From Syntrophales bacterium (GTDB lineage Bacteria; Desulfobacterota; Syntrophia; Syntrophales; UBA5619): a stretch of DNA of 64,000 nucleotides. Location of the stretch: assembly GCA_023229765.1 (NCBI GenBank), contig JALNYO010000012.1, positions 1 to 64,000 of the forward strand, given 5' to 3'. The translations under genes were made by a program, and so were the position numbers. Shown one piece after another: positions 52,730 to 60,834 of the stretch. The notes beneath the pieces are model-generated. The model saw nothing but the letters and a program-made list of their open reading frames with translations. It did not search any database and was not told the DNA's origin. Positions within the stretch are counted from its first letter, which is position 1. Each line of letters opens with the position of its first letter.

Positions 52730-54196
52730 ATGAGAACAAAAGAAGAATACATTGAAGGACTGAACAAGATGAAGAGAAACCTCTTCATCGGCGGTGAAAA
52801 GATCGGGCGTGACGATGAGCGGTTCATCCCGAGTTTCAATGTCATGGGGAAGACCTTTGAACTGGCCCAAATGGCTGAATACGAGGGTCTCATGACGGCC
52901 ACCTCGCACCTGACCGGCGAAAAGATCAACCGGTTCTGCCACATTCACCAGAACAAGGAGGATCTTCACAAAAAGCAGGATATGACAAGGTTCATATGCC
53001 AGGTTGTGGGCGGCTGCACGCAGCGTTGCATGGGGGTCGATGCGTCGAATGCCATCTATACCGTCTCCTATGAGGCAGACAAACAGAACAAAGGCGCTAC
53101 CCAATACCATGAGAATTTTAAGAAGTGGCTTGAACGGTTTCAGAGGGAAGATCTGGTCGGATGCTGTGCTCAGACCGACGTCAAGGGTGATCGAATGCTG
53201 CGACCGCACGAGCAACCCGATCCCGACTCGTATGTCCACGTGGTGGAAAGGAAAAAGGATGGTATCGTCGTCCGGGGCGCCAAGCTTCATATCTCGGAAT
53301 CGGCGACTGCCGATGAAATCTTGGTTTTACCGACGCGCGCGCTGCTGAAGGAGGACAAGGATTACGCCGTCTCCTTCGCCATCCCCGGCGATTGGGACGG
53401 ATTGAAACAGTTGGTGACGATCCACAACTTTCGCGACAGAAAGCACTTCCCCAAGGGATTCAATGCGGGGAGCAACGACTCCTATCTGATCTTCGACAAT
53501 GTTTTCGTCCCTTGGGAGCGGGTTTTTCTCTGCGGCGAATACCAGCATGGCGGAATCATGGCTCTTCTCTTTGCGCTGTTTCATCGTCACAGTTATTCCG
53601 GCTGCAAGCCGGCCCTTGGAGACCTGCTGTTGGGGGCCTGTGCGCTGGCCGCCGATGCCAACGGCATCAGCAAGGCCAAGCATGTGCATGAGAAACTGGC
53701 GGAGATTATAAAGATTAGTGAACTGGGTTACGCTGCCGGTTTTACGGCTTCCGAACTGGGAAAGCCGGAAGTTTTCATACCGGGGAAGGGTTTTGTCCCC
53801 TATGGTCCGGGCAATTATATTCCCCATTCCATTTATTGCAATGTGGGCCGGTGTCTCACCGGCGAGGCGGTCTTCCACGAGATGGAAATGTTGGCCGACA
53901 TTTCCGGCGGAATTCCGGCCACCTTTCCTCATGAAGAAGAATTCGTCAACCCTGAAACGGCGAAATTGGCCAAAAAATACACCACCAGAAGCGGCAACAT
54001 GTCGCCGGAGAATCAGGCACAACTCTGGCGCCATATAGGCGATTTGGCCTGCTCCGCCAAGGGAGGAATCTCCTGCTTTGGCGCGCTCCATGGCGGTGGA
54101 TCTCCTAGAATGGAAACTATTGCCATTACGAGCCAGTACGATATCGAACCCCGCAAGGAGATCGTGAGAAAAGTGGCGGGTATGACAAATGATTGA
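52730..54196 (+). CDS. abfD: 4-hydroxybutyryl-CoA dehydratase family protein
   Basis: 488 residues of the 4-hydroxyphenylacetate 3-hydroxylase fold. The [4Fe-4S] ligands of 4-hydroxybutyryl-CoA dehydratase (C99, C103, H292, C299 in the clostridial enzyme) are here C96, C100 (CTQRC), H285 and C292 (HRHSYSGC) with the same spacing, which flavin monooxygenases lack. The enzyme dehydrates 4-hydroxybutyryl-CoA to crotonyl-CoA through a ketyl radical and also isomerises vinylacetyl-CoA. Thiolase, hydratase and 3-hydroxybutyryl-CoA dehydrogenase genes downstream complete the route. AAGGAGGCGG precedes the ATG. The gene is richer in GC than the block before it. Confidence 0.88.
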   Translation: MRTKEEYIEGLNKMKRNLFIGGEKIGRDDERFIPSFNVMGKTFELAQMAEYEGLMTATSHLTGEKINRFCHIHQNKEDLHKKQDMTRFICQVVGGCTQRCMGVDASNAIYTVSYEADKQNKGATQYHENFKKWLERFQREDLVGCCAQTDVKGDRMLRPHEQPDPDSYVHVVERKKDGIVVRGAKLHISESATADEILVLPTRALLKEDKDYAVSFAIPGDWDGLKQLVTIHNFRDRKHFPKGFNAGSNDSYLIFDNVFVPWERVFLCGEYQHGGIMALLFALFHRHSYSGCKPALGDLLLGACALAADANGISKAKHVHEKLAEIIKISELGYAAGFTASELGKPEVFIPGKGFVPYGPGNYIPHSIYCNVGRCLTGEAVFHEMEMLADISGGIPATFPHEEEFVNPETAKLAKKYTTRSGNMSPENQAQLWRHIGDLACSAKGGISCFGALHGGGSPRMETIAITSQYDIEPRKEIVRKVAGMTND

Positions 54197-54621
54197 TGCC
54201 GTTTATGCGGGTTTTCCCCTGAACAGGATTATTTATTCTCATACAGTTTAGGGCGATCGGGCTGGTAGAAGTGGGTGTGGTCAGCGTGGATGAAGGGGGC
54301 AAGAGAATGTGGCTCGGTTTGGACGACCCATGAGATCCTTTGAGACCTTCCATATGGCTGGCATCTACTGGTATCGCTATGATGAAAACGAAGGGGAAGA
54401 AAATCGGCCCGGCGGGTCTGTCGTAATGATGGCGGATCCTATGGGTTGTGAAGCTACTCTCCCAAGGGGCGTGGCTTGCCGGGAAGGGTGTGCTTATATC
54501 CCTTCGTCCGCCCACAAGGCTATAGTTTGGAAAAAGAGTTGTTGATTCGTTAAAGTAAAGAAGGAAAAGTCATGAGCGAGTAGGTTGTTACCTACGTCAA
54601 TAATTTGAGGAGGAAGGCAAT
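54197..54621. other. decayed coding remnants, no intact gene
   Basis: Short fragments only. Around 54239-54330 a frame reads IGLVEVGVVSVDEGGKRMW before a stop; around 54355-54400 a frame reads GIYWYRYDENEGEE, similar to the end of 3-hydroxyacyl-CoA dehydrogenases and to the fragment at 58714-58776. An open frame at 54309-54545 has no ribosome site and no recognised domain. The right end carries the GGAGG site of the next gene. Confidence 0.4.
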
Positions 54622-55398
54622 ACGCAAGTTGATCTAAATTCAAAAGTAGCTTTTGTGTGGGGCTCAACCAGTGGGATTGGTAAGGCTATAGCTTTGGAAA
54701 TGGCAAAAAATGGGGCTGATATCGTATTAACCGGGAGATCGGAAAAATCAGCCACAGAGGCAATGGAAGAGATCGGACGATTAGGCCGCAATGTTATTTT
54801 TGAAAAGGCTGATTTGAATGAATACCAGGATATGAAGAAAGCGGTGGATGATGCTTTAGCAAAGCTTGGTAAAATTGATATTTTGGTCTCCAGCGGTGGA
54901 GTCGTTGGGAGCGGCCTAAAATCTGAATTTTTCACAAAGACAGACCCAACTGACTATTTAGCATGGACCAAGAGATGGGCATCAAGGTTATATAGCGTGA
55001 AGGCCGTTGTGGATCATATGGTAGAAAGGCAGCAGGGTAGAATTGTCCTCATCAGTACCGATGCGGGGAGAGTGCCTACTCCGGCAGAGGTTATGGCCGG
55101 GAGTATGGGGGCTGCTGTAGTTATGGCAACCAAGATTCTTGCCCAAGAATTAGCCCGATACAAGATACGGGTTAATGCCATCTGTATAACAGCCATGGAG
55201 GGCACTCCAAGTTACAATTATGCGGCTCAGCAGTCAGAATCCTTGGCCGCAATATTTAAGAAAGCTTTAGCAAAGCAACCATTCCGAGTCACTCCTGAGC
55301 ATGTGGCAAATGCTGCTTTGTTCTTATGCTCAGATGAATCCAATGCCATTACTGGACAGATTCTGAGTGTGAATGGCGGGCTATCTTTCTCTGGTTAA
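54622..55398 (+). CDS. atypical SDR-family protein lacking the catalytic Tyr-Lys, probable ACG start
   Basis: About 258 residues. Rossmann opening VAFVWGSTSGIGKAIALEMAKNGA, cofactor Asp/Arg region LTGRSEKSA, ILVSSGGVVG in place of NNAG, C-terminal ITGQILSVNGG. The first beta strand lies before the first GTG/ATG (54655); the only codon fitting both frame and ribosome site (GAGGAGGAAGGCAAT) is ACG at 54622, a rare start or a mutated ATG. Aligned on LAQELA, the usual Tyr-x3-Lys is replaced (AGSMG), so classic SDR chemistry is unlikely. It may be a divergent reductase or enoyl-ACP-reductase-like protein. Confidence 0.72.
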   Translation, partial: TQVDLNSKVAFVWGSTSGIGKAIALEMAKNGADIVLTGRSEKSATEAMEEIGRLGRNVIFEKADLNEYQDMKKAVDDALAKLGKIDILVSSGGVVGSGLKSEFFTKTDPTDYLAWTKRWASRLYSVKAVVDHMVERQQGRIVLISTDAGRVPTPAEVMAGSMGAAVVMATKILAQELARYKIRVNAICITAMEGTPSYNYAAQQSESLAAIFKKALAKQPFRVTPEHVANAALFLCSDESNAITGQILSVNGGLSFSG

Positions 55399-55620
55399 AA
55401 AAACAGGGGGGAGTTTAATTATTACGATTAAATCCCATCTTTACCTCTTTTCGATTAATCCCTCTTGGGGAGGGGTTAATCGTCTTCACGGCCTGGAAAG
55501 GCTTAATTCAATCAGGCGTGAGTTAGCTCGCCTGTGTTGCGAATTACTATCTGGAACGCGTAGTAGCTGCGTGCTCTATCTCCAGCTCTCTACCTTCCTA
55601 TTAAAGGGAGATTTGATTAG

Positions 55621-57456
55621 ATGGAATTCAAATATAATGTGAGGGATTTGCGGTTTATTCTGAAGGAATGGCTTCCCATGGAGGAAGTTATGGCCTGTGA
55701 CCGTTTCAGGGACAACTACGGTCTGGACGATGTCGATATGTACCTGAACGAGGGGTACAAGGTGGCGCGCGGGGTGGTCAGTCCGATCAATGCCGAGGGG
55801 GACAAGATCGGCGCCATCTTTAAGGACGGCGTGGTAACGGCCCCCTCGGGGTACCGTGAGGTGTACAAGTTCCTCCAGGAAAACGGCTGGGGGTCCACCA
55901 GCGAGTGCGTCGAGATGGAAGGCGGGCTGCCTTTGACCCTCTACAAGGCCATCTTCGAGATGAATACGGCGGCCTGCCCCGCCGTCATGTCGTATATCAA
56001 GCTGACGAGCGGCGTGGCGAACCTCCTCATCGAGTTTGGTGAAGAAAAAGACAAGGCCCTGTTTCTGCCCAAGCTCCTCAGCGGCGACTGGCTGGGGACC
56101 ATGTGTATTACCGAACCGAATGCTGGTTCCGACGTGGGGGATTCCACGACGAAGGCCTTTCCGACGGATGATCCCGCGATTTGGAAGATCAAGGGCTCTA
56201 AGATGTTCATCACCGGCGGGGACGCGGGCATCTGCGAAAACACGATTCATATGGTACTGGCGCGGCCCGAGGGGGGAGCTCCGGGATCGGCGGGCCTCGG
56301 CCTGTACATTGTTCCCAAGTTCCGGGTGAATGAGGATCAGTCACTGGGCGAGTTCAACGATGTGATAACGATCGGGATCGAGCACAAGATGGGACTGAAA
56401 GCCCAGGCGACGGCGCTCCTCAATTTCGGCGAGAACGACGATTGCTGCGGTATCAGGATGGGCCCCATGCCCGACGAGAAGGGACAGTCCATGGGGCTGG
56501 CCATGATGTTCAAAATGATGAACGAATCCCGGATCGGCACCGGGCACAATTCCAACGCGCAGGCCGCGGCGGCCTACTCTTTCGCCTCCTGGTACGCCAC
56601 GGAACGTATACAGGGCCGGCCTTTCGGCGAGGCTAAGGCCGAACGGGTCTCCATCATCAAACATGAGGACATCAGGCGGATGCTCCTGGATATGAAGGCC
56701 GTCACCGAGGGCGTCAGGGCCATGACCTTCAAGGGCTTCTACTATCTCGATATAGCCGGAAACTCGGCTGACAAGGAAAAGGCCAAAGACTACGCCTATC
56801 TGGCAGCGATTCTGACCCCGCTGGTCAAGGGCTACGGAAGCGAGACGAGCCTCGGCGTGATAGCTGAGGCGATGCAGGTGCTGGGCGGCGTCGGATACAC
56901 CACCGAATATCCCATCGAACAATCGATGCGCGATTCGAAGGTCCTGACTATATGGGAAGGGACCACCTTCATCCACGGGACAGACCTAGTGTGTCGGAAG
57001 ATGAGGATGGAGGGAGGCGCCCCCTTTACCAGTTGGATGTCCACCATCAAGAACTTTATCGATGCCAAGGGGGACATACCCGGTTTCGCCGCAGAGATGG
57101 GAAGGCTTCGGAAGGCCTATGACTGTCTCGGGGAGATACGTGCCCTCTACGATACGTGGTATGAGAACATGGATGAAAAGAAACAGTTCATTCCCCTCAA
57201 CGCGGTCCGGGCTATGACGGTGTGCGGGCAGCTTCAGGTGGCCCAATGCCTGCTTGAACAGGCCGTGATCGCCGCAGAAAAGCTTGCAGACCTCCCCGCG
57301 GACCATTTCGACCGGTCTTTCTACGAAGGAAAGGTGGCTAGCGCCAGGTACTATACTAATCAGATACTGCCCGCTACATTTATGCTTACGGAGATGATCA
57401 AGAGCGAGGACCGGATCTGCCTGGACTGTCCGGAGGACGCCCTCGTTGTCAACTAG
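55621..57456 (+). CDS. large acyl-CoA dehydrogenase (about 610 residues)
   Basis: 611 residues, the longer subgroup with a C-terminal extension. CITEPNAGSDVGDSTTKAF FAD site, GSKMFITGGDAGI, RIGTGHNSNAQAAAAYSFASWYATERIQGRPFG, AEAMQVLGGVGYTTEYPIEQSMRDSKVLTIWEGTT with the catalytic Glu in WEGT. The extra C-terminal helical domain runs from about 450 to 611. Likely handles short or aryl acyl-CoAs in this catabolic run; substrate not readable. A second, closely similar copy starts near 61.2 kb. AAAGGGAG precedes the ATG. Confidence 0.9.
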   Translation: MEFKYNVRDLRFILKEWLPMEEVMACDRFRDNYGLDDVDMYLNEGYKVARGVVSPINAEGDKIGAIFKDGVVTAPSGYREVYKFLQENGWGSTSECVEMEGGLPLTLYKAIFEMNTAACPAVMSYIKLTSGVANLLIEFGEEKDKALFLPKLLSGDWLGTMCITEPNAGSDVGDSTTKAFPTDDPAIWKIKGSKMFITGGDAGICENTIHMVLARPEGGAPGSAGLGLYIVPKFRVNEDQSLGEFNDVITIGIEHKMGLKAQATALLNFGENDDCCGIRMGPMPDEKGQSMGLAMMFKMMNESRIGTGHNSNAQAAAAYSFASWYATERIQGRPFGEAKAERVSIIKHEDIRRMLLDMKAVTEGVRAMTFKGFYYLDIAGNSADKEKAKDYAYLAAILTPLVKGYGSETSLGVIAEAMQVLGGVGYTTEYPIEQSMRDSKVLTIWEGTTFIHGTDLVCRKMRMEGGAPFTSWMSTIKNFIDAKGDIPGFAAEMGRLRKAYDCLGEIRALYDTWYENMDEKKQFIPLNAVRAMTVCGQLQVAQCLLEQAVIAAEKLADLPADHFDRSFYEGKVASARYYTNQILPATFMLTEMIKSEDRICLDCPEDALVVN

Positions 57457-57520
57457 GCCACGTGCTTGGGCGCCTGTTTTTTGATAAACTCTAAAAATTC
57501 CACATAAGGAGTCGTTGAGC

Positions 57521-58702
57521 ATGAAGGAGATTTTTCTTGTTGATGGTGTCAGAACCGCCGTAGCGCGGGCGGGAAAACAATCCTGGTTCACCAATATCCG
57601 GGCCGATGACCTTGCGGCTAAGGTTATCAACGAATTGATTAGGAGGTCCGGGCTGGAAGGCAAGAAGGATCAGATCGATGATGTGATCCTGGGCGGAACT
57701 GCCCTTATAAATGACATGAGTTCCAACATTGGTCGCTATGCGACCATCATGGCAGGCCTTCCTTACAGTGTCCCGGGGTGTACGGTGGACCGTTTTTGTT
57801 CTTCGGGGCTTCAGACGATTGCAAACGCCGTTGCGGCCATCAATATGGGATGGATGGATCTGATTATCGCAGGCGGCGTGCAGCACATGACCCACATCCC
57901 CATGGGAACGGGGTCGTCCCCCAATCCCCGGCTCGGGGAATTCTGCGACCCCCGCATGGTGTCTATGGGCTACACGGCGGAAATGGTGGCCCGGGACTTC
58001 AATATTACCAGGGAGAAGCAGGATCGGATGGCCGTGGAAAGCCATGCCAAGGCCCACAAGGCAACGATCGAGGGACTCTTCAAGGAAGAGATCCTTCCCA
58101 TCGAAGCGGATGTCCCCACAAAGGACGGCGGCACGGCGCGGATGGTTGTCGAGCGGGATCAGGGTATCAGGTCGGAGACGACTCTGGAGACCCTCGCAGC
58201 CCTCCCCACGGTATTCATCGATGACGAGAAGGCGACCGTGACGGCCGGAAATTCCAGTCAGGTCAATGATGCCGCCGCCTGTGTCCTGGTAGCCAGCAGG
58301 GAAAAGTGTGATGAGCTGGGGCTGAAACCGAAGTTGAGGCTCGTCGATTTTGCCGTTGTCGGTGTTGATCCCAAGTATATGGGGATCGGCCCCTCCGTCG
58401 CAATCCCGAAGGTCTTGGAACATGCCGGGATGACGATGGACCAGATCGGTCTTTGGGAGATAAACGAGGCCTTTGCTTCTCAGGCCGTCTACTGCACGGA
58501 GAAACTCGGAATCCGCGACCACGAGCTGCTCAATCCGCGGGGAAGCGGCATTTCACTGGGGCATCCCCTGGGATGCACGGGGACCAGAATCGCCGTCACC
58601 CTCATGCACGAGATGTCCTACTATGGAGTCCGGTACGCCGTTGAGAGTATGTGTATCGGCCACGGCCAAGGGGCCGCGGCGATCTGGGAGTGGATTGGAT
58701 AG
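57521..58702 (+). CDS. acetyl-CoA acetyltransferase (thiolase)
   Basis: 393-residue classical thiolase. Nucleophile Cys in VDRFCSSGLQ, NEAFASQ, GHPLGCTG His and the acid/base Cys in MCIGHGQGAA, so the full catalytic set is present, unlike the thiolase at 18.9 kb. Cleaves acetoacetyl-CoA or longer 3-ketoacyl-CoAs to acetyl-CoA. GGAG lies 9 bases before the ATG at 57521; a TTG two codons earlier is in frame. A 343-residue open frame on the other strand is an antisense shadow. Confidence 0.93.
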   Translation: MKEIFLVDGVRTAVARAGKQSWFTNIRADDLAAKVINELIRRSGLEGKKDQIDDVILGGTALINDMSSNIGRYATIMAGLPYSVPGCTVDRFCSSGLQTIANAVAAINMGWMDLIIAGGVQHMTHIPMGTGSSPNPRLGEFCDPRMVSMGYTAEMVARDFNITREKQDRMAVESHAKAHKATIEGLFKEEILPIEADVPTKDGGTARMVVERDQGIRSETTLETLAALPTVFIDDEKATVTAGNSSQVNDAAACVLVASREKCDELGLKPKLRLVDFAVVGVDPKYMGIGPSVAIPKVLEHAGMTMDQIGLWEINEAFASQAVYCTEKLGIRDHELLNPRGSGISLGHPLGCTGTRIAVTLMHEMSYYGVRYAVESMCIGHGQGAAAIWEWIG

Positions 58703-58713
58703 CGGGGTGGGGC

Positions 58714-58776
58714 GAGCTGGGGCGCAAGACGGGCATCTGCCGGTATCGCTACGATGAGGAGGGAAAGAAGCTGTAA
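58714..58776 (+). pseudogene. 3-hydroxyacyl-CoA dehydrogenase C-terminal fragment
   Basis: Twenty codons reading ELGRKTGICRYRYDEEGKKL then a stop. The form GRKTGxGxYxYxxG(KK) is the usual end of 3-hydroxyacyl-CoA dehydrogenases (the intact gene at 59.7 kb ends GRKTGKGWYDYTSGEKKP). The rest of that copy is gone. It lies directly after the thiolase stop. Confidence 0.55.
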
Positions 58777-58874
58777 CAGGCGTACCTTCCGGAATAGCGC
58801 TATTGTTTTGCCTCGGACGCGGGGCCCTGTTTACGGATAGAGACGGAGTTTTTACAGGAGAGGAGAGAGTGCCT

Positions 58875-59654
58875 ATGAGCGAACAGGTTGTGGGCTATGT
58901 CATCGAAAATGAGATTGCCGTCATAACGATCAACAATCCCCCCATGAATTCCCTGATCGTTCCGGTCAGGGAACAGCTTTCGGCAATCATGAGGGAACTT
59001 GCCGAAAAGCTGGATGAGATCAAGGTTGTTATCCTGACGGGTACGGGGAAGGCCTTCGTCGCCGGCGCCGATATCAAGTCCTTTCCGGAACTAACACAGG
59101 AAAAGGCAAAGGCCCGGTTGCAGGCAACACGCCCACTCTACCAGCAGATGGAAGATTTTGTGCGGCCCGTAATCTGCGCCGTCAACGGATATTGCCTGGG
59201 GGGTGGACTGGAGCTTGCCATGAGCTGTGATATCCGAATCGCTTCGTCGAATGCCCAGTTCGGACAGCCGGAGATCAATCTCGGCATCATCCCAGGGGGT
59301 GGAGGAACCCAGCGTCTCCCCCGGCTCGTGGGGGCCGGTATCGCCAAGGAACTGATCTATACGGGAAAGTTCATCAGCGCGGAGCGGGCCGCGGTCATCG
59401 GTCTCGTTAACGCCGTGGTGGAACCGGAGAAGCTGATAGATGAAGCGAAAGAGATGGCGGCGCTCATTGGGAGCAAACCCGTCCTTGCTGTGAGGGCTGC
59501 CAAGGAGGTGATCAATCACGGACTCAACATGACCCTCCACGAAGGGCTCGATCTTGAGGTCTTGCATTGGAGTTACCTCTGCGGGACCGAAGACCAAAAG
59601 GAGGGTGCTGTGGCCTTTCTTGAAAAACGCAAACCGAAATTCATCGGAAGATAG
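58875..59654 (+). CDS. enoyl-CoA hydratase (crotonase family)
   Basis: 259 residues. ITINNPPMNSL, oxyanion-hole loops AGADIKSFPEL and GYCLGGGLELAMSCDIR, PEINLGIIPGGGGTQRLPRLVG with the catalytic Glu region. Hydrates crotonyl-CoA to 3-hydroxybutyryl-CoA. The open frame extends upstream, but similarity and ribosome site (GGAGAGAG) favour the ATG at 58875. About 50 bases before the dehydrogenase gene; likely one operon. Confidence 0.92.
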   Translation: MSEQVVGYVIENEIAVITINNPPMNSLIVPVREQLSAIMRELAEKLDEIKVVILTGTGKAFVAGADIKSFPELTQEKAKARLQATRPLYQQMEDFVRPVICAVNGYCLGGGLELAMSCDIRIASSNAQFGQPEINLGIIPGGGGTQRLPRLVGAGIAKELIYTGKFISAERAAVIGLVNAVVEPEKLIDEAKEMAALIGSKPVLAVRAAKEVINHGLNMTLHEGLDLEVLHWSYLCGTEDQKEGAVAFLEKRKPKFIGR

Positions 59655-59703
59655 GGACGGTAAACAGAGTATTACAGAAGAATAATGAAAGGGGATTATC
59701 AAG

Positions 59704-60591
59704 ATGGAAATACGAAAAATCATGGTTGTCGGTTCGGGCTTTATGGGCTCCGGGGTCGCGCAGGTTGCCGTAGAGGCCGGATATGATGTTGTCCTGAACG
59801 ATACCACGAAGGAACTGGCCGAGCGGGGGGTGCAGACCGTCTCGAACAATCTGAACCGCCAGGTCAAGAAGGGGAAGATCAGCGAGGAAGACAAGGCTGC
59901 CCTTCTGACCAGGATATCCGTCAGCACGAACCTGGAAGATGCAGCCGGCGTTGATTTTGTAGTGGAGGCCGCCTTTGAGGATTTCGGGGTCAAGAAGGGC
60001 ATCTTTGAGAAGCTTGACGCCGTCTGCCGTCCCATGGTGATCCTTGCGACCAACACCTCGTCCATCCCAATCACAAAACTTGCTGCGGTGACACAACGCC
60101 CAGATCGGTTTATCGGCATGCATTTTTTCAGCCCCGTTCCGGTCATGCGTTTGGTTGAAGTCATCCCCGCTTTGAAGACCTCCGAGCACTCGATCAAGAC
60201 GACCGAGGAGATCGCGGCGAAAATGAAAAAAGAAACGGTCCGCGTGAAGGATGTACCAGGCTTCCTGGTCAATCGTGTCAATGCAGCCTTCAGGGCAGAA
60301 TGCTATAAATGCCTACTGGAAGGGGTTGCCAGTCTTGAAGACATCGACAAGGCGATCAAACTCGGCCTCAATCATCCCATGGGGCCCTTTGAGTTGGGCG
60401 ATTTTGTTGGTGTCGAGATCGGATATAATGTATTTAAGACCCTCTACGAGGGGTATAAAGATCCGAAATTCGCCCCCTCTCTGATCCTGGAAAAGCTCGT
60501 CATCAGCGGAGATTTCGGAAGGAAGACGGGAAAGGGATGGTATGACTATACCTCGGGAGAGAAGAAACCCCGTACGGACATCGAATTTTAA
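59704..60591 (+). CDS. 3-hydroxybutyryl-CoA dehydrogenase
   Basis: 295 residues. N-terminal NAD domain with VVGSGFMGSGVAQVAVEAGYDVVL, ATNTSSIPIT, HFFSPVPVMRLVEVI with catalytic His, and the C-terminal dimer domain VPGFLVNRVNAAFRAECYKCLLEG, NHPMGPFELGDFVG, GRKTGKGWYDY. Converts 3-hydroxybutyryl-CoA to acetoacetyl-CoA. With dehydratase (52.7 kb), hydratase and thiolase it completes the path to acetyl-CoA. AAAGGGG precedes the ATG. Confidence 0.93.
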   Translation: MEIRKIMVVGSGFMGSGVAQVAVEAGYDVVLNDTTKELAERGVQTVSNNLNRQVKKGKISEEDKAALLTRISVSTNLEDAAGVDFVVEAAFEDFGVKKGIFEKLDAVCRPMVILATNTSSIPITKLAAVTQRPDRFIGMHFFSPVPVMRLVEVIPALKTSEHSIKTTEEIAAKMKKETVRVKDVPGFLVNRVNAAFRAECYKCLLEGVASLEDIDKAIKLGLNHPMGPFELGDFVGVEIGYNVFKTLYEGYKDPKFAPSLILEKLVISGDFGRKTGKGWYDYTSGEKKPRTDIEF

Positions 60592-60711
60592 TGCCGGCGG
60601 CCCAAGGCTTGGTCAGGTTGAAGACAAAGACAAATGACACAGTCCCACAATTCTCGCAGGTTCCGCAGTTCCAAGCGGAAAGTCGGTACTGTGAGACGGT
60701 GAGGAGGTTGG

Positions 60712-60812
60712 TGGTAAGCGATCACAGGGTTGAACATTTGCCGTACTATCTCGACGAATTCGTTTTCCGTTTCAATCGGCGAGCGTCTAATCATCGTGGC
60801 TGCTCTTTTTTA
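60712..60812 (+). mobile_element. IS1595/ISXO2-type transposase C-terminal remnant
   Basis: A short stretch reads VVSDHRVEHLPYYLDEFVFRF then NRRASNHRG, the conserved end of ISXO2-like DDE transposases (YLDEFVFRFNRR). The remainder of the transposase and both IS ends are missing. It sits immediately before a DruA-like fragment, so this gap is a junction of mobile element debris. Confidence 0.6.
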
Positions 60813-60834
60813 GGCTTCTCCAGAATTCCGTGCT

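Noticed and set aside
54309..54545. 78-codon + strand open frame
   Set aside because: No ribosome site and no domain apart from a short dehydrogenase-tail-like piece; described as remnant region instead.
57491..58522. 343-residue open frame on the minus strand across the thiolase
   Set aside because: Antisense shadow of a well-supported + strand gene; no domain, no ribosome site.
59091..60281. 396-residue minus-strand open frame
   Set aside because: Lies opposite enoyl-CoA hydratase and dehydrogenase genes with clear motifs; composition-driven shadow.
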